DNA of 64,000 bases from Bacillota bacterium (GCA_013178045.1 JABLXP010000004.1:1-64000); one strand, 5' to 3'; shown: positions 17,263 through 28,311, counted from the first letter of the stretch. The notes: a model not told the origin generated them from the letters alone. Made by a program: numbers and translations.

Positions 17263-17760
17263 ATGGTAATCCTGGGGGTTGACCCGGGCATCGCCCTGAC
17301 TGGATATGGAGTGGTGCAAGTCAAACCAGCCCTGAGAGTGCTTGGTTTTGGAGCGATAGAGACGACGCCAGCCTTAACAATCGCCGAACGGCTGGAGAGG
17401 CTGTTCAACGGGCTAAGCGAGATCATCCAGCATTACCAACCAACAGAACTGGCGGTAGAAGAATTGTTTTTTAACCGGAACACGCGGACGGCCATAACTG
17501 TAGGCCAGGCGCGGGGCGTGATTATTCTGGCTGCGGCCAGGGCAGGACTGGCGATTCACGAGTATACTCCTTTGGAGGTCAAGCAGGCCGTGGTTGGCTA
17601 CGGTCGAGCGGAGAAGCGACAAGTTCAGCTCATGGTCAGAAGTCTGTTGGGTCTTCCCCAGATCCCAAAGCCTGACGATGTCGCCGATGCGCTGGCCATT
17701 GCGGTTTGTCATGCCCATTCTTATCGCTTGAAACAAACGTTGATGGAGAGGAACCAATGA
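17263..17760 (+). CDS. ruvC: Holliday junction resolvase RuvC
   Basis: The 165-residue nuclease has the four acidic catalytic residues in context: Asp in LGVDPGIALTG, Glu in AVEELFFN, and the two Asp in PDDVADALAIA. It resolves four-way DNA junctions with RuvAB. It begins a tight ruvC-ruvA-ruvB operon whose genes overlap or nearly touch. Confidence 0.97.
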   Translation: MVILGVDPGIALTGYGVVQVKPALRVLGFGAIETTPALTIAERLERLFNGLSEIIQHYQPTELAVEELFFNRNTRTAITVGQARGVIILAAARAGLAIHEYTPLEVKQAVVGYGRAEKRQVQLMVRSLLGLPQIPKPDDVADALAIAVCHAHSYRLKQTLMERNQ

Positions 17761-18392
17761 TGATCGCCTTTCTGCGGGGACGACTGCACGCAGTTCGTCC
17801 AGACAGTCTGATACTTGATGTTAATGGCGTTGGTTACCACGTTTATACTTCCAGCCGAACCCTGGCTCAACTACCGACACTTGGTGAGGAAATCGAGATG
17901 CACACCTACCTGCATGTACGGGAAGGCTCCATCCAATTGTTTGGCTTCCGGGAAGCCGCCCAACTCGAGTTCTTTCTGCTTTTAATTGAGGTATCCGGTG
18001 TTGGGCCAAAAGCAGCGCTGAGCATCCTATCCGCCGCCTCGGTGGCGGATCTGAGCCAAGCGGTGCTGCGCGAGGACGTTTCCTGGCTGACTAAACTTCC
18101 CGGTGTAGGAAAAAAGACAGCTCAGCGGCTTTTGGTTGAGTTAAAAGATAAGATTGGTCGGTCTAATCTTGCGGATCTTGCAAATGGCTGGGCTGAAACG
18201 GGTGGCTGGCGGACCGAGCCCTTGACGGAGGGAGCGGACGTTTACGCCGAAGCTAGTCAGGCTTTATTAGCCCTGGGGTATCAACCGCATGAGATTCGAG
18301 GGTGCTTGGAGCAGATTCGCTCAATTTCCGGTGAGGATGTGAATCTGCAGCGAATAATTAGATTGGCTTTACAGTACTTGGCCAAAGGGTAG
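17757..18392 (+). CDS. ruvA: Holliday junction branch migration protein RuvA
   Basis: The 211-residue protein shows the N-terminal OB domain (MIAFLRGRLHAVRPD), helix-hairpin-helix motifs (EVSGVGPKAALSIL and LPGVGKKTAQRLLVELKDK) and a C-terminal UBA-like domain that contacts RuvB. The ATG at 17757 overlaps the ruvC stop codon; a second ATG follows at once, so the true start may be 17760. Confidence 0.97.
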   Translation: MMIAFLRGRLHAVRPDSLILDVNGVGYHVYTSSRTLAQLPTLGEEIEMHTYLHVREGSIQLFGFREAAQLEFFLLLIEVSGVGPKAALSILSAASVADLSQAVLREDVSWLTKLPGVGKKTAQRLLVELKDKIGRSNLADLANGWAETGGWRTEPLTEGADVYAEASQALLALGYQPHEIRGCLEQIRSISGEDVNLQRIIRLALQYLAKG

Positions 18393-18401
18393 GTGAGGAA
18401 C

Positions 18402-19442
18402 ATGGAAGAACGCCTTGTCGCGAGGCAGCAACAAATGGAAGACTGGGAAATGGAGGCCTCCTTAAGACCCCAGCGGTTGGCTGATTATATTGGTCAGGGT
18501 AAAGCAAAGGAAAATTTAAAGATTTTTATTGAAGCAGCCAGGGCCCGTGGCGAAACGTTGGACCATGTTTTGCTATATGGTCCACCCGGATTGGGGAAAA
18601 CCACCCTGGCGAATATCATTGCCGTGGAGTTAGGGGTGCATATCCGCAGGACTTCAGGGCCCGCGATTGAACGGCCCGGTGACCTGGCAGCGATTTTAAC
18701 CAACCTTGAACCGGGTGATGTTCTTTTTATTGATGAAATTCATCGTTTAAGCCGGATGGTAGAAGAGATTCTCTACCCGGCGATGGAAGATTTTCACCTG
18801 GATATTGTGATTGGTAAGGGGCCGAGTGCCCGTTCCATCCGTTTAGAGCTGCCAGCGTTCACCCTCATCGGGGCGACGACCCGCGCCGGCCTCCTGACCT
18901 CGCCGCTGCGAGACCGCTTCGGCGTGATGAGCCGACTGGATTTCTATACCGTGGAAGAACTGGAGCAAATCCTCAACCGGGCCGCCCGGATCCTCCAGGT
19001 GCAGCTTGACGCGGGTGGCGCCAGGGAGATCGCCAGACGAGCGCGCGGCACACCCCGGATTGCTAACCGCCTGCTGAAGCGCGTGCGCGATTACGCCCTG
19101 GTGAAGGGGGATGGGGTGATCACGCAGGAGGTGGCTGACGCGGGACTGCGCCTGCTGGAAGTGGACCATCTCGGTCTGGATGCCCTGGACCGGAAGTTGC
19201 TTTTGACGATCATTCAGAAGTTTGGCGGTGGACCGGTTGGGCTTGATACTTTATCCGCTGCTTTGAGCGAGGAAACGGAGACGGTGGAAGATGTGGTCGA
19301 GCCGTTTCTCATGCAGCTAGGATTTTTGCAACGTACCCCGCGAGGTAGAATAGCCACGGTGCGAGCTTATGAGCACCTGGGTCTGCCATTTCCGACAGCC
19401 GAGCCGGCGGCCGAAAATAAGCAGCAGGTTTTAAAGCTTTGA
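18402..19442 (+). CDS. ruvB: Holliday junction helicase RuvB
   Basis: The 346-residue AAA+ motor has Walker [12 protein letters not shown] near residue 60, Walker [10 protein letters not shown] near 110, sensor [18 protein letters not shown] and the C-terminal winged helix ([16 protein letters not shown]). I prefer ATG 18402, five bases after AGGTGA, over GTG 18393. Confidence 0.97.
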   Translation: MEERLVARQQQMEDWEMEASLRPQRLADYIGQGKAKENLKIFIEAARARGETLDHVLLYGPPGLGKTTLANIIAVELGVHIRRTSGPAIERPGDLAAILTNLEPGDVLFIDEIHRLSRMVEEILYPAMEDFHLDIVIGKGPSARSIRLELPAFTLIGATTRAGLLTSPLRDRFGVMSRLDFYTVEELEQILNRAARILQVQLDAGGAREIARRARGTPRIANRLLKRVRDYALVKGDGVITQEVADAGLRLLEVDHLGLDALDRKLLLTIIQKFGGGPVGLDTLSAALSEETETVEDVVEPFLMQLGFLQRTPRGRIATVRAYEHLGLPFPTAEPAAENKQQVLKL

Positions 19443-19504
19443 TTTAGGTGTAAAAGGGACAAAATCCTGAGCACTGATTTTTTAAAGATGGTAGGTGAGC
19501 GGTA

Positions 19505-20077
19505 ATGAAAACCCTTTTGCATATCTGCTGTGGGCCGTGTGCCACTTATCCTGTACCCCGTTTGCGCGAGCAAGGGCATGAGGTACACGGATATTTCTAC
19601 AACCCGAATATTCACCCTTACCAGGAATTTTCCCGACGCCAAGCGGGGGTAGAGCAGTTGGCTAAAGCCATCAACCTGCCGGTGATCTACTATGCCGACT
19701 ACGAGTTGGAGCCATTTTTGCGAGAGGTGGTTTTTCGCGAACATCAGCGGTGCCGGTTTTGTTATTATCTCCGGCTGAAGCAGGCGGCCCAAATCGCCCG
19801 TCATGGTAAGTTTGACGCTTTCACTACCACCCTCCTGGTCAGTCCATTTCAGAAACACGAACAGATTCGTGAAATTGGTGAGCTGGTTGGAGAACAGATG
19901 GGGGTTTCTTTTTACTATGAGGATTTCCGGCCAGGTTATCCCGAAACTATAGGACGGTCGAAAGAATTGGGGCTTTATCGACAGCAGTATTGTGGCTGTA
20001 TTTTCAGCGAGAAGGAACGGTATGCCCCAAAGCGCAAAGGAGAGGTAGAAAACAGGGAGGAGAAACACCGTGGGTGA
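19505..20077 (+). CDS. queH: Epoxyqueuosine reductase QueH
   Basis: The 190-residue protein is of the QueH (DUF208, COG1636) family, the non-homologous alternative to QueG that reduces epoxyqueuosine in tRNA to queuosine. Metal-ligand cysteines are visible in LLHICCGPCATYP and in CRFCYYLRL, with YNPNIHPYQEFSRR between them and a late QYCGCIFSE. It is the last step of queuosine synthesis; queA and tgt for the two preceding steps lie 1.8 kb downstream. Confidence 0.9.
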   Translation: MKTLLHICCGPCATYPVPRLREQGHEVHGYFYNPNIHPYQEFSRRQAGVEQLAKAINLPVIYYADYELEPFLREVVFREHQRCRFCYYLRLKQAAQIARHGKFDAFTTTLLVSPFQKHEQIREIGELVGEQMGVSFYYEDFRPGYPETIGRSKELGLYRQQYCGCIFSEKERYAPKRKGEVENREEKHRG

Positions 20078-20294
20078 TTGGAGTGCTTTTGGTAAGTTGT
20101 TGTTAGCCATAGGCGGCGGCATAATGATTCTTGGTCTTTTCCTTTTGGGGCTAGGAAAATTGTTTAATATCGGCCGACTGCCGGGGGATATCTACTATCA
20201 AAAAGGTAATTTTACCTTCTACTTTCCGCTGGCGACTTCTATAATTTTGAGCATATTACTAACCGTGGTGTTAAATCTGCTCAGTCGAAAATAA
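20070..20294 (+). CDS. DUF2905 two-helix membrane protein
   Basis: The 74-residue protein has two membrane helices (LLLAIGGGIMILGLFLLGLG and a second from about residue 50) joined by NIGRLPGDIYYQKGNFTFYFP, the hallmark of DUF2905. Function is unknown. The GTG start overlaps the end of queH by eight bases. The family is often found between ruvB/queH and spoIID/queA in Clostridia. Confidence 0.9.
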   Translation: MGDWSAFGKLLLAIGGGIMILGLFLLGLGKLFNIGRLPGDIYYQKGNFTFYFPLATSIILSILLTVVLNLLSRK

Positions 20295-20388
20295 GTCTAA
20301 ACTTGCCGCTTTTCCTTAAAAAGGGCAGGATTTTGCGATAATCGTGTCGAACCTCCCTCTAATTAGCTTACTGCTGGTGTGGAGGGTG

Positions 20389-21828
20389 ATGGAGGTGCTT
20401 CGGGGAAAGTGGTTTAGCCAGTTGGGTCGGGTCTGTACTTTATTGATTGGCTTACTTCTGATCGTCTTGATTGGAATGTGGCCGTGGCCTGAAGTCCAAG
20501 CGGCAACAGTTCCGGCTACGGTGCGAGTTGGCTTGGAGATGAACGTGTCGTGGGTTGATTTCGAAGTCCGGCAGGGAGCCTACCAGTTAGTTGACGGGGC
20601 AACGAAAAAAGTCATTGCCCGGACTTTGCCTAGCGGGCAGGTGTGGCGGGCCCAGATTGCCTTAAACTCTACGAAGATAGAGGTTTTCAGTCTCCGCACG
20701 GGAACTAACTGGCAAAGCTGGGGAACTTTTGCGGGGCCGATTATGCTTGAGCCAATCAATAATAAGAACCTGAACCTGTTTAAACACAACAACCGAAGTT
20801 ACCGGGGAAAGCTTGAAATAAGGTCTAACAAGGACTGTAATGGCTTGATCTGTATCAATGAACTGCCCACTGAGGAATATCTGTATGGGGTAGTACCCCG
20901 GGAGATGGGTCAGGACTGGCCGCTGGAGGCGCTCAAGGCACAGGCAGTAGTGGCCCGGACCTACGTTGCTAAGAACACGGCCAAACACAGTGCCGACGGC
21001 TTTGGGGTATGCAACCTCACGCACTGCCAGGTTTATGGTGGTTATGACAGTGAAAGCGCCCGGTCCACGGAGGCCGTCAACGCTACCCGCGGGGAGGTTC
21101 TGGTAGACGGGAACGGGACCCTGATCTATGCCCTGTACCACTCCAACAGCGGGGGACATACGGAGGACAACCGTTATGTAAATGGCTGGGATTACTCGTA
21201 CCTGCGGGGAAAACCAGACCCATACAGTCGGGGGTATAGTCTGTCGGATTGGCAATTTGCTACGCCGGTAACCAGCCGGGGCAATCAGGGTCAGGCTGGC
21301 TTACTGGAACTGCTCCAAAAGAAAGATTCCATCGGACCGATTGATTCGCTGGAATTAATCAAAAGGGAGTCGGGCCGGGTAGAAGCGGTACTGATTACTG
21401 ACACGAAGGGGAATACTATACAGAAAACCGGGAGCGAATTTGGGCAGTTGTTTAACCCCGGGTTTAATACCTATATCAGCCGGGACAGTTTCATGAGCAA
21501 TTTCTTTGACTTGAGCACTGATGCGACTGTCGCCATTATTAATGGGCGGGACGAGGTAAAGACCCAGCACGGTGGAGCGAGCCGATTCGCGGTGTTGAAC
21601 GCCAGTGGAGCAGTGGGTAAATTAAACGGGTCTGATTCAGGTTACTACCTCCAGGGAGCGACTCAATGCATTAAGGTGGCCAAAACCCCGACGCAGATCG
21701 CGGTTTTCGGGCACGGTTGGGGCCACGGCGTGGGGATGTCGCAGTGGGGGGCTTACGGCATGGCGGAACAGGGTCAATGCTATCAGCAGATTCTTGATTT
21801 TTACTACCCAGGGACTAAAATACAGTAG
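20389..21828 (+). CDS. spoIID: SpoIID/LytB-domain protein
   Basis: The protein of about 479 residues has an N-terminal membrane anchor (VCTLLIGLLLIVLIGMWPW) and a SpoIID domain with the family motifs NELPTEEYLYGVVPREM, EALKAQAVVARTY, YHSNSGGHTEDN and the C-terminal GHGWGHGVGMSQWGAYGMAEQG. SpoIID is a lytic transglycosylase that degrades peptidoglycan during engulfment; members outside sporulation also exist. The start is uncertain: ATG 20389 and GTG 20395 both follow GGAGG at 20381, and GTG 20344 is further upstream without a good site. Confidence 0.88.
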   Translation: MEVLRGKWFSQLGRVCTLLIGLLLIVLIGMWPWPEVQAATVPATVRVGLEMNVSWVDFEVRQGAYQLVDGATKKVIARTLPSGQVWRAQIALNSTKIEVFSLRTGTNWQSWGTFAGPIMLEPINNKNLNLFKHNNRSYRGKLEIRSNKDCNGLICINELPTEEYLYGVVPREMGQDWPLEALKAQAVVARTYVAKNTAKHSADGFGVCNLTHCQVYGGYDSESARSTEAVNATRGEVLVDGNGTLIYALYHSNSGGHTEDNRYVNGWDYSYLRGKPDPYSRGYSLSDWQFATPVTSRGNQGQAGLLELLQKKDSIGPIDSLELIKRESGRVEAVLITDTKGNTIQKTGSEFGQLFNPGFNTYISRDSFMSNFFDLSTDATVAIINGRDEVKTQHGGASRFAVLNASGAVGKLNGSDSGYYLQGATQCIKVAKTPTQIAVFGHGWGHGVGMSQWGAYGMAEQGQCYQQILDFYYPGTKIQ

Positions 21829-21852
21829 GATTAGGAGCAGCAGACTGTTCAT

Positions 21853-22884
21853 ATGGATATTGCCCTTTTTGACTACGATCTGCCGCCTGAGCTGATTGCT
21901 CAGGAACCGGTTGACCCACGTGACCAATCGCGATTGATGGTGGTCAGGCGCGACCAGTCAACACTTGAACATCGAATCTTTCGCGACATTACCGATTATT
22001 TGCGGCCAGGAGACGCATTGGTTCTGAATGAAACCCGGGTGATTCCTGCCCGACTCTTTGGTTGGCGGACAGATACAGGTGGCCGGCTGGAAGTGGTTTT
22101 ACTGAAACGAGTAGGTTCCGATCGCTGGGAAGCTCTGGTCAGACCAGGGAAGAAGGCGCAAGCAGGAACGAGGCTAGCATTCGGTCGGGGAGAATTAAAA
22201 GCCGTAGTGGTGGGGAAAACGGCAGCGGGCGGTCGAGTCCTGCAGTTCCATTACGACGGTGTCTTTGAGTCACTCCTTGACCAAATTGGGGAAATGCCTT
22301 TACCACCGTATATTACCCGGCCGTTCAGGGAGAGCGACCGGGAACGCTATCAGACTGTTTATGCCCGGGAAAAGGGGTCGGCAGCTGCCCCGACGGCCGG
22401 CCTCCATTTTACACCGGAATTGTTGAAGACTATTGAAGCCATGGGGGTGCAGCTGGTTTACCTGGTCTTGCATGTTGGGCTGGGTACTTTTCGCCCAGTG
22501 AAGGTGACAGACATCCGGGAACACCAGATGCACAGCGAGTATTATGAGGTAAGCCAGGCAGCGGCGGAAAAGATTAATCAAGCACGGGCCAACGGCGGGC
22601 GAATTATCGCGGTGGGGACAACCACTACCCGAACCCTGGAGACGGTCGCTGACCCAACCGGCACAATATCTCCTGCGGCTGGTTGGACAGATATTTTTAT
22701 TTACCCCGGGTACCGTTTCAAGGCGATTGATGGGTTGATCACCAATTTTCACCTGCCTAGGTCCACCCTACTGATGTTGGTCTCGGCCCTGGCCGGCCGG
22801 GAAAAAATCCTGGCGGCTTACGAAACGGCGGTCAGGATGCGGTACCGTTTTTTTAGTTACGGCGATGCCATGCTGATTCTTTAA
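21853..22884 (+). CDS. queA: S-adenosylmethionine:tRNA ribosyltransferase-isomerase
   Basis: QueA transfers and isomerises the ribosyl part of SAM onto preQ1-modified tRNA, giving epoxyqueuosine. The 343-residue protein has the standard beginning [34 protein letters not shown], the motif [14 protein letters not shown] and the C-terminal [15 protein letters not shown]. It is 22 bases before tgt, the preceding enzyme of the pathway. Confidence 0.97.
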   Translation: MDIALFDYDLPPELIAQEPVDPRDQSRLMVVRRDQSTLEHRIFRDITDYLRPGDALVLNETRVIPARLFGWRTDTGGRLEVVLLKRVGSDRWEALVRPGKKAQAGTRLAFGRGELKAVVVGKTAAGGRVLQFHYDGVFESLLDQIGEMPLPPYITRPFRESDRERYQTVYAREKGSAAAPTAGLHFTPELLKTIEAMGVQLVYLVLHVGLGTFRPVKVTDIREHQMHSEYYEVSQAAAEKINQARANGGRIIAVGTTTTRTLETVADPTGTISPAAGWTDIFIYPGYRFKAIDGLITNFHLPRSTLLMLVSALAGREKILAAYETAVRMRYRFFSYGDAMLIL

Positions 22885-22903
22885 AATGATTAATTAGGAG
22901 TAA

Positions 22904-24040
<1,137 letters not shown>

Positions 24041-24098
24041 ACGACAAATGTGGAAAAAGCTTTTTGGTCAACCTAATATATTGGAGGGGGATTGAACT

Positions 24099-24377
24099 AT
24101 GCTCACTAGCTGGGTTGTATACACGATCTTAATTATGGCGATTTTTTATTTTATGTTGATCGCTCCCCAGCGTAAAAAGGAAAAGCAACACCAGGCGATG
24201 CTGGATAACCTCAAGGTCAATGATCGGATTGTTACTTTGGGAGGAATCTATGGGCAGATTATCCAGCTGAAAGACAAGAGCGTGATTGTTGAAATTGCTC
24301 CCCGGGTAAGAATTGAACTGCTGAAGTCAGCGATTGCCTATCTTGATCGAGAGGGAACTGCAGATGAAAAGACATAA
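24099..24377 (+). CDS. yajC: Preprotein translocase subunit YajC
   Basis: The 92-residue protein has one N-terminal membrane helix (ILIMAIFYFMLIAPQRKKEK) and the conserved soluble part LKVNDRIVTLGGIYGQI. It belongs to the SecDF-YajC accessory complex; secD and secF are 1.7 kb downstream, separated by two other genes. Confidence 0.95.
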   Translation: MLTSWVVYTILIMAIFYFMLIAPQRKKEKQHQAMLDNLKVNDRIVTLGGIYGQIIQLKDKSVIVEIAPRVRIELLKSAIAYLDREGTADEKT

Positions 24378-24390
24378 AATATAGGGGTTG

Positions 24391-24427
24391 CGAGACCGCA
24401 TTGTGGCGAGATGCGGTCTGTTTTTGT
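24391..24427 (+). terminator. Intrinsic terminator after yajC
   Basis: AGACCGCAT at 24393-24401 pairs with ATGCGGTCT at 24411-24419, followed by TGTTTTTGTC. Confidence 0.85.
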
Positions 24428-24618
24428 CTAAAAACTCCCGCGCTATTCCTATAAATAGACATAAATCGAAGCAGGATTTAACCAGGAGTATGAATAAAAT
24501 AAGACCCCAGGGAAAAAGCCGAGACAGAAAGGACTGTCGGGTTATGCAGCCACCAAAAGGCAGACAGTTAGTGAAAGAATTCAGGCAGTTAGGGATGAAC
24601 CTGGTTAGGAGAGGGAAA

Positions 24619-25215
24619 ATGTATTTGTGGGGAATCCACGACTGGTTGTCCTCCAGGTTCCAGCTAGGACGTCGAGAAAGGACAGCGGATATCTACTGTG
24701 ATCACACCAGGGGCAGTTGGGTGATTACTTCCTGGGACCGGGCGGAAAACTTAGCTCTGGCTCAATTTGAGCAAAATATTTCATCATCCGCGACCACCCC
24801 GAATTTAACTAAGCCGGAGGTAATCATTCAACGAGGAGATATCTTCCGCGTGGATTTGGGGATGGCCGAGGCTTGTTATTCCCTCCAGCGGCCAGTGTTG
24901 GTTATCCAGAATGATATCAGCAACCAGTTTGAGGATACCGTCATTGTTGTTCCCCTCTCGCCGATGTTATATGCCAAACACCTCCAGGTCAGTGTGGTTA
25001 TCCCGGGGAATACTCTGACTGGTTTACCAACCTCGCACGTGGCTTTATTTTCTATGATTCGGACCTTGCCCAGGAGTGTCTTCTCAACGGCGAACCACCT
25101 GGGTTGTTTGGAGCAATGGCAGATGGCCAAAGTTGATGAGGCGATTCGGCTCAGTCTCGGATTGAGCACGCTGCAGCGGATTCAATCCAGGGCGCGGATG
25201 AGGCGGACATCGTAA
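24619..25215 (+). CDS. PemK/MazF-like protein with N-terminal extension
   Basis: The C-terminal 120 residues look like a MazF/PemK fold: IIQRGDIFRVDLG, RPVLVIQNDISNQ and TVIVVPLSP are the classical strand motifs of these endoribonuclease toxins. In front of them is an extension of about 70 residues (from MYLWGIHDWLSSRFQLG) that I do not recognise. ATG 24619 is chosen for its AGGAGAGGG site; the frame stays open to 24388 and a second possible start is ATG 24544. No antitoxin gene is adjacent. It lies between yajC and secD. Whether it is an active toxin is unknown. Confidence 0.7.
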   Translation: MYLWGIHDWLSSRFQLGRRERTADIYCDHTRGSWVITSWDRAENLALAQFEQNISSSATTPNLTKPEVIIQRGDIFRVDLGMAEACYSLQRPVLVIQNDISNQFEDTVIVVPLSPMLYAKHLQVSVVIPGNTLTGLPTSHVALFSMIRTLPRSVFSTANHLGCLEQWQMAKVDEAIRLSLGLSTLQRIQSRARMRRTS

Positions 25216-25320
25216 AAACTGTAGCTTTTTGCATATTTTTGGGAGGATAATATGATATTATGAAGAATAAGGTAATTTTAGTGCTGAGAGTTCACTGCCA
25301 GCCAAAACCTGGAGGGAAGC

Positions 25321-25986
25321 ATGGGGATTATTACCTTGGAGGATATCAAAAGAGATCGGGAAGTAGATACTTTTATCACCAGGGGAAACGAATTTCTGGG
25401 TAAAATGGGTTTCACTGAACATGGGTACCGGCACGTCAACCTGGTGGCTGAACGCGGTTACCAGATTTTAACGGAATTGAAACACTCCCGGCGAGAAGCA
25501 GAACTGGTGGCCATTGCGGGTTATTTGCATGACATTGGTAATGTAGTGAACCGGGAGGGACACAGTCAGTCCGGGGCGCTGCTGGCTTTTAGTATTTTGA
25601 CCCGCTTGGGAATGCCTTTGCCTGAAGTGGCAACGGTAACCGCGGCGATTGGCAACCATGATGAACAAAGCGGTCAGGCGGTCAATAATGTGGCGGCCGC
25701 TTTGATTCTGGCTGACAAGTCTGATGTTCACCGGTCGCGGGTCAGAAATCAGGAAGTGACGACCTTTGACATTCACGACCGGGTCAATTACGCGGTGATA
25801 GAGTCTCAGTTGAGGGTGGATGAAAAAAAGCGAACGATCACCATGGAGTTAACTATTGAGATCCAGATCTGCCCGGTGATGGAGTACTTTGAGATCTTTC
25901 TCACCCGAATGATCATGTGTCGACGTGCTGCCAATTTCCTCGGATGTCGCTTTGGTCTGATCATTAATGATGCCCAGTTATTATAG
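25321..25986 (+). CDS. HD-domain phosphohydrolase
   Basis: The 221-residue protein has the HD metal-binding pattern: His in EHGYRHVNLV, the HD pair in AGYLHDIGNVVNREGH, a later His in AIGNHDEQSG and Asp in ALILADKSDVHRSR. The substrate is unknown; small HD proteins of this type are often placed just before secD in Clostridia. It lies upstream of, but outside, the secDF transcript, which has its own promoter. Confidence 0.85.
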   Translation: MGIITLEDIKRDREVDTFITRGNEFLGKMGFTEHGYRHVNLVAERGYQILTELKHSRREAELVAIAGYLHDIGNVVNREGHSQSGALLAFSILTRLGMPLPEVATVTAAIGNHDEQSGQAVNNVAAALILADKSDVHRSRVRNQEVTTFDIHDRVNYAVIESQLRVDEKKRTITMELTIEIQICPVMEYFEIFLTRMIMCRRAANFLGCRFGLIINDAQLL

Positions 25987-26029
25987 ATGAGTTGATATAT
26001 TCGGTGATAGATTTGCCAGTAGACAATCG

Positions 26030-26058
26030 TTGACAGCCCCTGAGGCCGGGTATATAAT
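26030..26058 (+). promoter_or_regulatory. Sigma-A promoter of secDF
   Basis: TTGACA at 26030-26035 and TATAAT at 26053-26058 are both perfect hexamers, 17 bases apart, about 57 bases before secD. Confidence 0.88.
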
Positions 26059-26114
26059 CGTGATATGTGGTTACCGGCAGATGAAGGAGAAGATTAGAAG
26101 GAGGAATAGATCAA

Positions 26115-27323
26115 ATGAACAAGCGCAATCTGGGCAAGTTGATCGCCATCGTTGTCGCGGTGTTGATCCTTGTTGTTGCCGCAGTCAACCCGATCAAGAA
26201 CAAGATCAACCTGGGACTTGACCTGCGGGGCGGCTTGCACGTCGTGCTGGAAGCGGTGGGGACGCCCGAAAACCCGGTGACTGACGAAAAAGTCAAAGAC
26301 GCCAAAGCCATCATCGAAAACCGGGTCAATGGTATGGGTGTCCGTGAACCGATTGTTCAGCGCGAAGGCGACCGGCGTATCATCGTGCAACTGGCGGGGA
26401 TCAACGACCCCGAAGAAGCGGCGCGGGTTATTGGCAAAACAGCGGTGCTGGAGTTTAAAACGGAAGACGGAAAAACCATCGTGACTGGTAAAGACTTGAA
26501 GGATGCCCGGGCTCAGCTCAATCAGGCTAATGAACCGGAAGTCCACCTCCAGTTCAACCCGGAAGGAGCCAAGAAATTTGCCGAGGCGACGGCGCAGAAC
26601 GTTGGCCGGCCGATCGGCATTTACCTGGATAAGCAACGAATCAGTAACCCAGTGGTTCGTGAGCCGATTCCCAATGGCCAGGCCGTGATCAGCGGCGGCT
26701 TCCAGTCCCTGCAACAAGCGGAAAACGAAGCAGTCCTTTTACGGTCAGGTGCGTTACCGGTTAATTTGGAGATGGTCGAAAAGCGAACCGTTGGCCCATA
26801 CCTGGGACAGGACTCGCTGCAGAAGAGTTTCAAAGCTGGTATAATTGGAATCCTGGCCATCTTCATCTTTATGCTGATCTTCTACCGTAGTCCGGGGCTG
26901 GTGGCTATACTGTCGTTAATCCTGTACGCGACCCTGGTCCTCGGCGTGATGGTGCTGTTCAAAGCAACCTTGACTCTACCGGGGATCGCGGGCTTTATCC
27001 TGTCCATTGGGATGGCGGTTGACGCGAATATCATCATCTACGAACGGCTGAAGGAAGAACTGCGGGCGGGGAAAACCTTGCTGGCCGCGATTGACGCGGG
27101 GTTCTCCCATGCCTTCTGGACCATTTTTGACTCTAACCTCACGACTTTGATCGGTGCGGGTGTGCTCCTGTACTTCGGGACTGGCCTGATTAAAGGATTT
27201 GCGGTAACGTTGAGTATCGGGATTATTCTCAGCATGTTCACCGCGATTACGTTTAGCCGGCTTGTGCTCCGCCTGATGGCCAGCTCGAAGCTGATTACTA
27301 ATCCGAAGTATTATGGAGTTTAG
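26115..27323 (+). CDS. secD: Protein translocase subunit SecD
   Basis: The 402-residue RND-type membrane protein helps pull exported proteins through SecYEG using the proton or sodium gradient. Visible parts are the N-terminal helix with LGLDLRGGLHVVLEA, the periplasmic P1 region, and the C-terminal helices with GIAGFILSIGMAVDANIIIYERLKEE, the ion-relay Asp motif. secF follows 15 bases later. Confidence 0.96.
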   Translation: MNKRNLGKLIAIVVAVLILVVAAVNPIKNKINLGLDLRGGLHVVLEAVGTPENPVTDEKVKDAKAIIENRVNGMGVREPIVQREGDRRIIVQLAGINDPEEAARVIGKTAVLEFKTEDGKTIVTGKDLKDARAQLNQANEPEVHLQFNPEGAKKFAEATAQNVGRPIGIYLDKQRISNPVVREPIPNGQAVISGGFQSLQQAENEAVLLRSGALPVNLEMVEKRTVGPYLGQDSLQKSFKAGIIGILAIFIFMLIFYRSPGLVAILSLILYATLVLGVMVLFKATLTLPGIAGFILSIGMAVDANIIIYERLKEELRAGKTLLAAIDAGFSHAFWTIFDSNLTTLIGAGVLLYFGTGLIKGFAVTLSIGIILSMFTAITFSRLVLRLMASSKLITNPKYYGV

Positions 27324-27338
27324 AGAGGAGGGAGAGTC

Positions 27339-28241
27339 GTGAACGCCAATACGAAAGTCATCGATTTCGTTGGCCGGCGCAAAATTTGGTATGCCATCTC
27401 CCTGGTCATCATTATCCCTGGCCTGATCGCCTTGATGCTACACGGGCTTAACCTGGGGATTGATTTTACAGGTGGAACGATCATCAATTTGAAGTTTAAC
27501 CAGCCTGTGACCACGACTGAGGTTAGTGAGGTGCTGAAATCGTTCGACCTGGGGGAAAATGTTCCCATCCAAGTGGCGAACGATAACACGGTTTTAATTC
27601 GCACCAAGGCCCTTGAGCAAGAACAGACTGACCAAATTGTGCGGGCATTCCAGGCTAAATACGGGCAGGTGACAGTGCTGCGGGTAGAAAAGGTCGGACC
27701 GGTGGTGGGAAAAGAACTGACCATGAAGGCCATCTACTCGGTCCTGGTAGCCTCAGTTCTGATGCTGATCTATATTACCTTCCGGTTTGAGTTCAAGTTT
27801 GGGGTCGCGGCGGTGATTGCTCTGCTGCACGACGTTTTAGTGGTCCTTGGGGTGTTTGCCTTGTTGCGTATTGAGGTGGACAGTTCGTTTATCGCTGCCC
27901 TCTTGACCATCCTGGGTTATTCGATTAACGACACCATTGTCATCTTTGACCGCATTCGTGAAAACCGGAAGATTATGCCGAAGGCTTCAGTTGAGGATTT
28001 GGTTAACCGGAGTATCACCCAGACCTTGACACGGTCGATTAACACGGTTTTGACGGTGGTCTTCACCCTGGTTGCGCTCCTCTTGTTTGGGGGAGAGACC
28101 ACAAAGATTTTTGTGCTGGCGATGTTGATCGGGGTAATCAGCGGATGTTATTCGTCCATCTGTAATGCCAGTCCGCTTTGGGTTGACTTTAATCTGTTGA
28201 GCAAAAGAAAGAAGCGGATGGTAGCCACTGCAACTCGTTGA
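27339..28241 (+). CDS. secF: Protein translocase subunit SecF
   Basis: The 300-residue partner of SecD has LNLGIDFTGGTIINLKF after the first helix and GYSINDTIVIFDRIREN in helix 4, the expected RND motifs. The GTG start at 27339 follows GAGGAGGGAG. Separate secD and secF genes rather than a fusion are typical of this clade. Confidence 0.96.
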   Translation: MNANTKVIDFVGRRKIWYAISLVIIIPGLIALMLHGLNLGIDFTGGTIINLKFNQPVTTTEVSEVLKSFDLGENVPIQVANDNTVLIRTKALEQEQTDQIVRAFQAKYGQVTVLRVEKVGPVVGKELTMKAIYSVLVASVLMLIYITFRFEFKFGVAAVIALLHDVLVVLGVFALLRIEVDSSFIAALLTILGYSINDTIVIFDRIRENRKIMPKASVEDLVNRSITQTLTRSINTVLTVVFTLVALLLFGGETTKIFVLAMLIGVISGCYSSICNASPLWVDFNLLSKRKKRMVATATR

Positions 28242-28281
28242 AGTCACGCTGAAAAGAATACAGGAGATAAGTTTTTTACCC

Positions 28282-28311
28282 TTGAACGTCCTCGTGAATA
28301 TTTGCTATAAT
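28282..28311 (+). promoter_or_regulatory. Sigma-A promoter of the metal transporter
   Basis: TTGAAC at 28282-28287 and TATAAT at 28306-28311, spacer 18. The start point would fall near 28318, right at the beginning of the structured leader. Confidence 0.75.

Noticed and set aside
17217-17266. 12-codon leader-like frame ending at the ruvC start (TAATG)
   Set aside because: It has an AAGGAG upstream, but such short frames are expected by chance and ruvC has its own GAGAGGAAG.
24388-24618. Longer form of the MazF-like protein starting at 24388
   Set aside because: The upstream part reads through the yajC terminator region, is unusually basic and lacks a ribosome site, while ATG 24619 has an excellent one.
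26094-26717. 207-codon antisense frame inside secD
   Set aside because: Shadow of secD, which is complete and unmistakable on the other strand.
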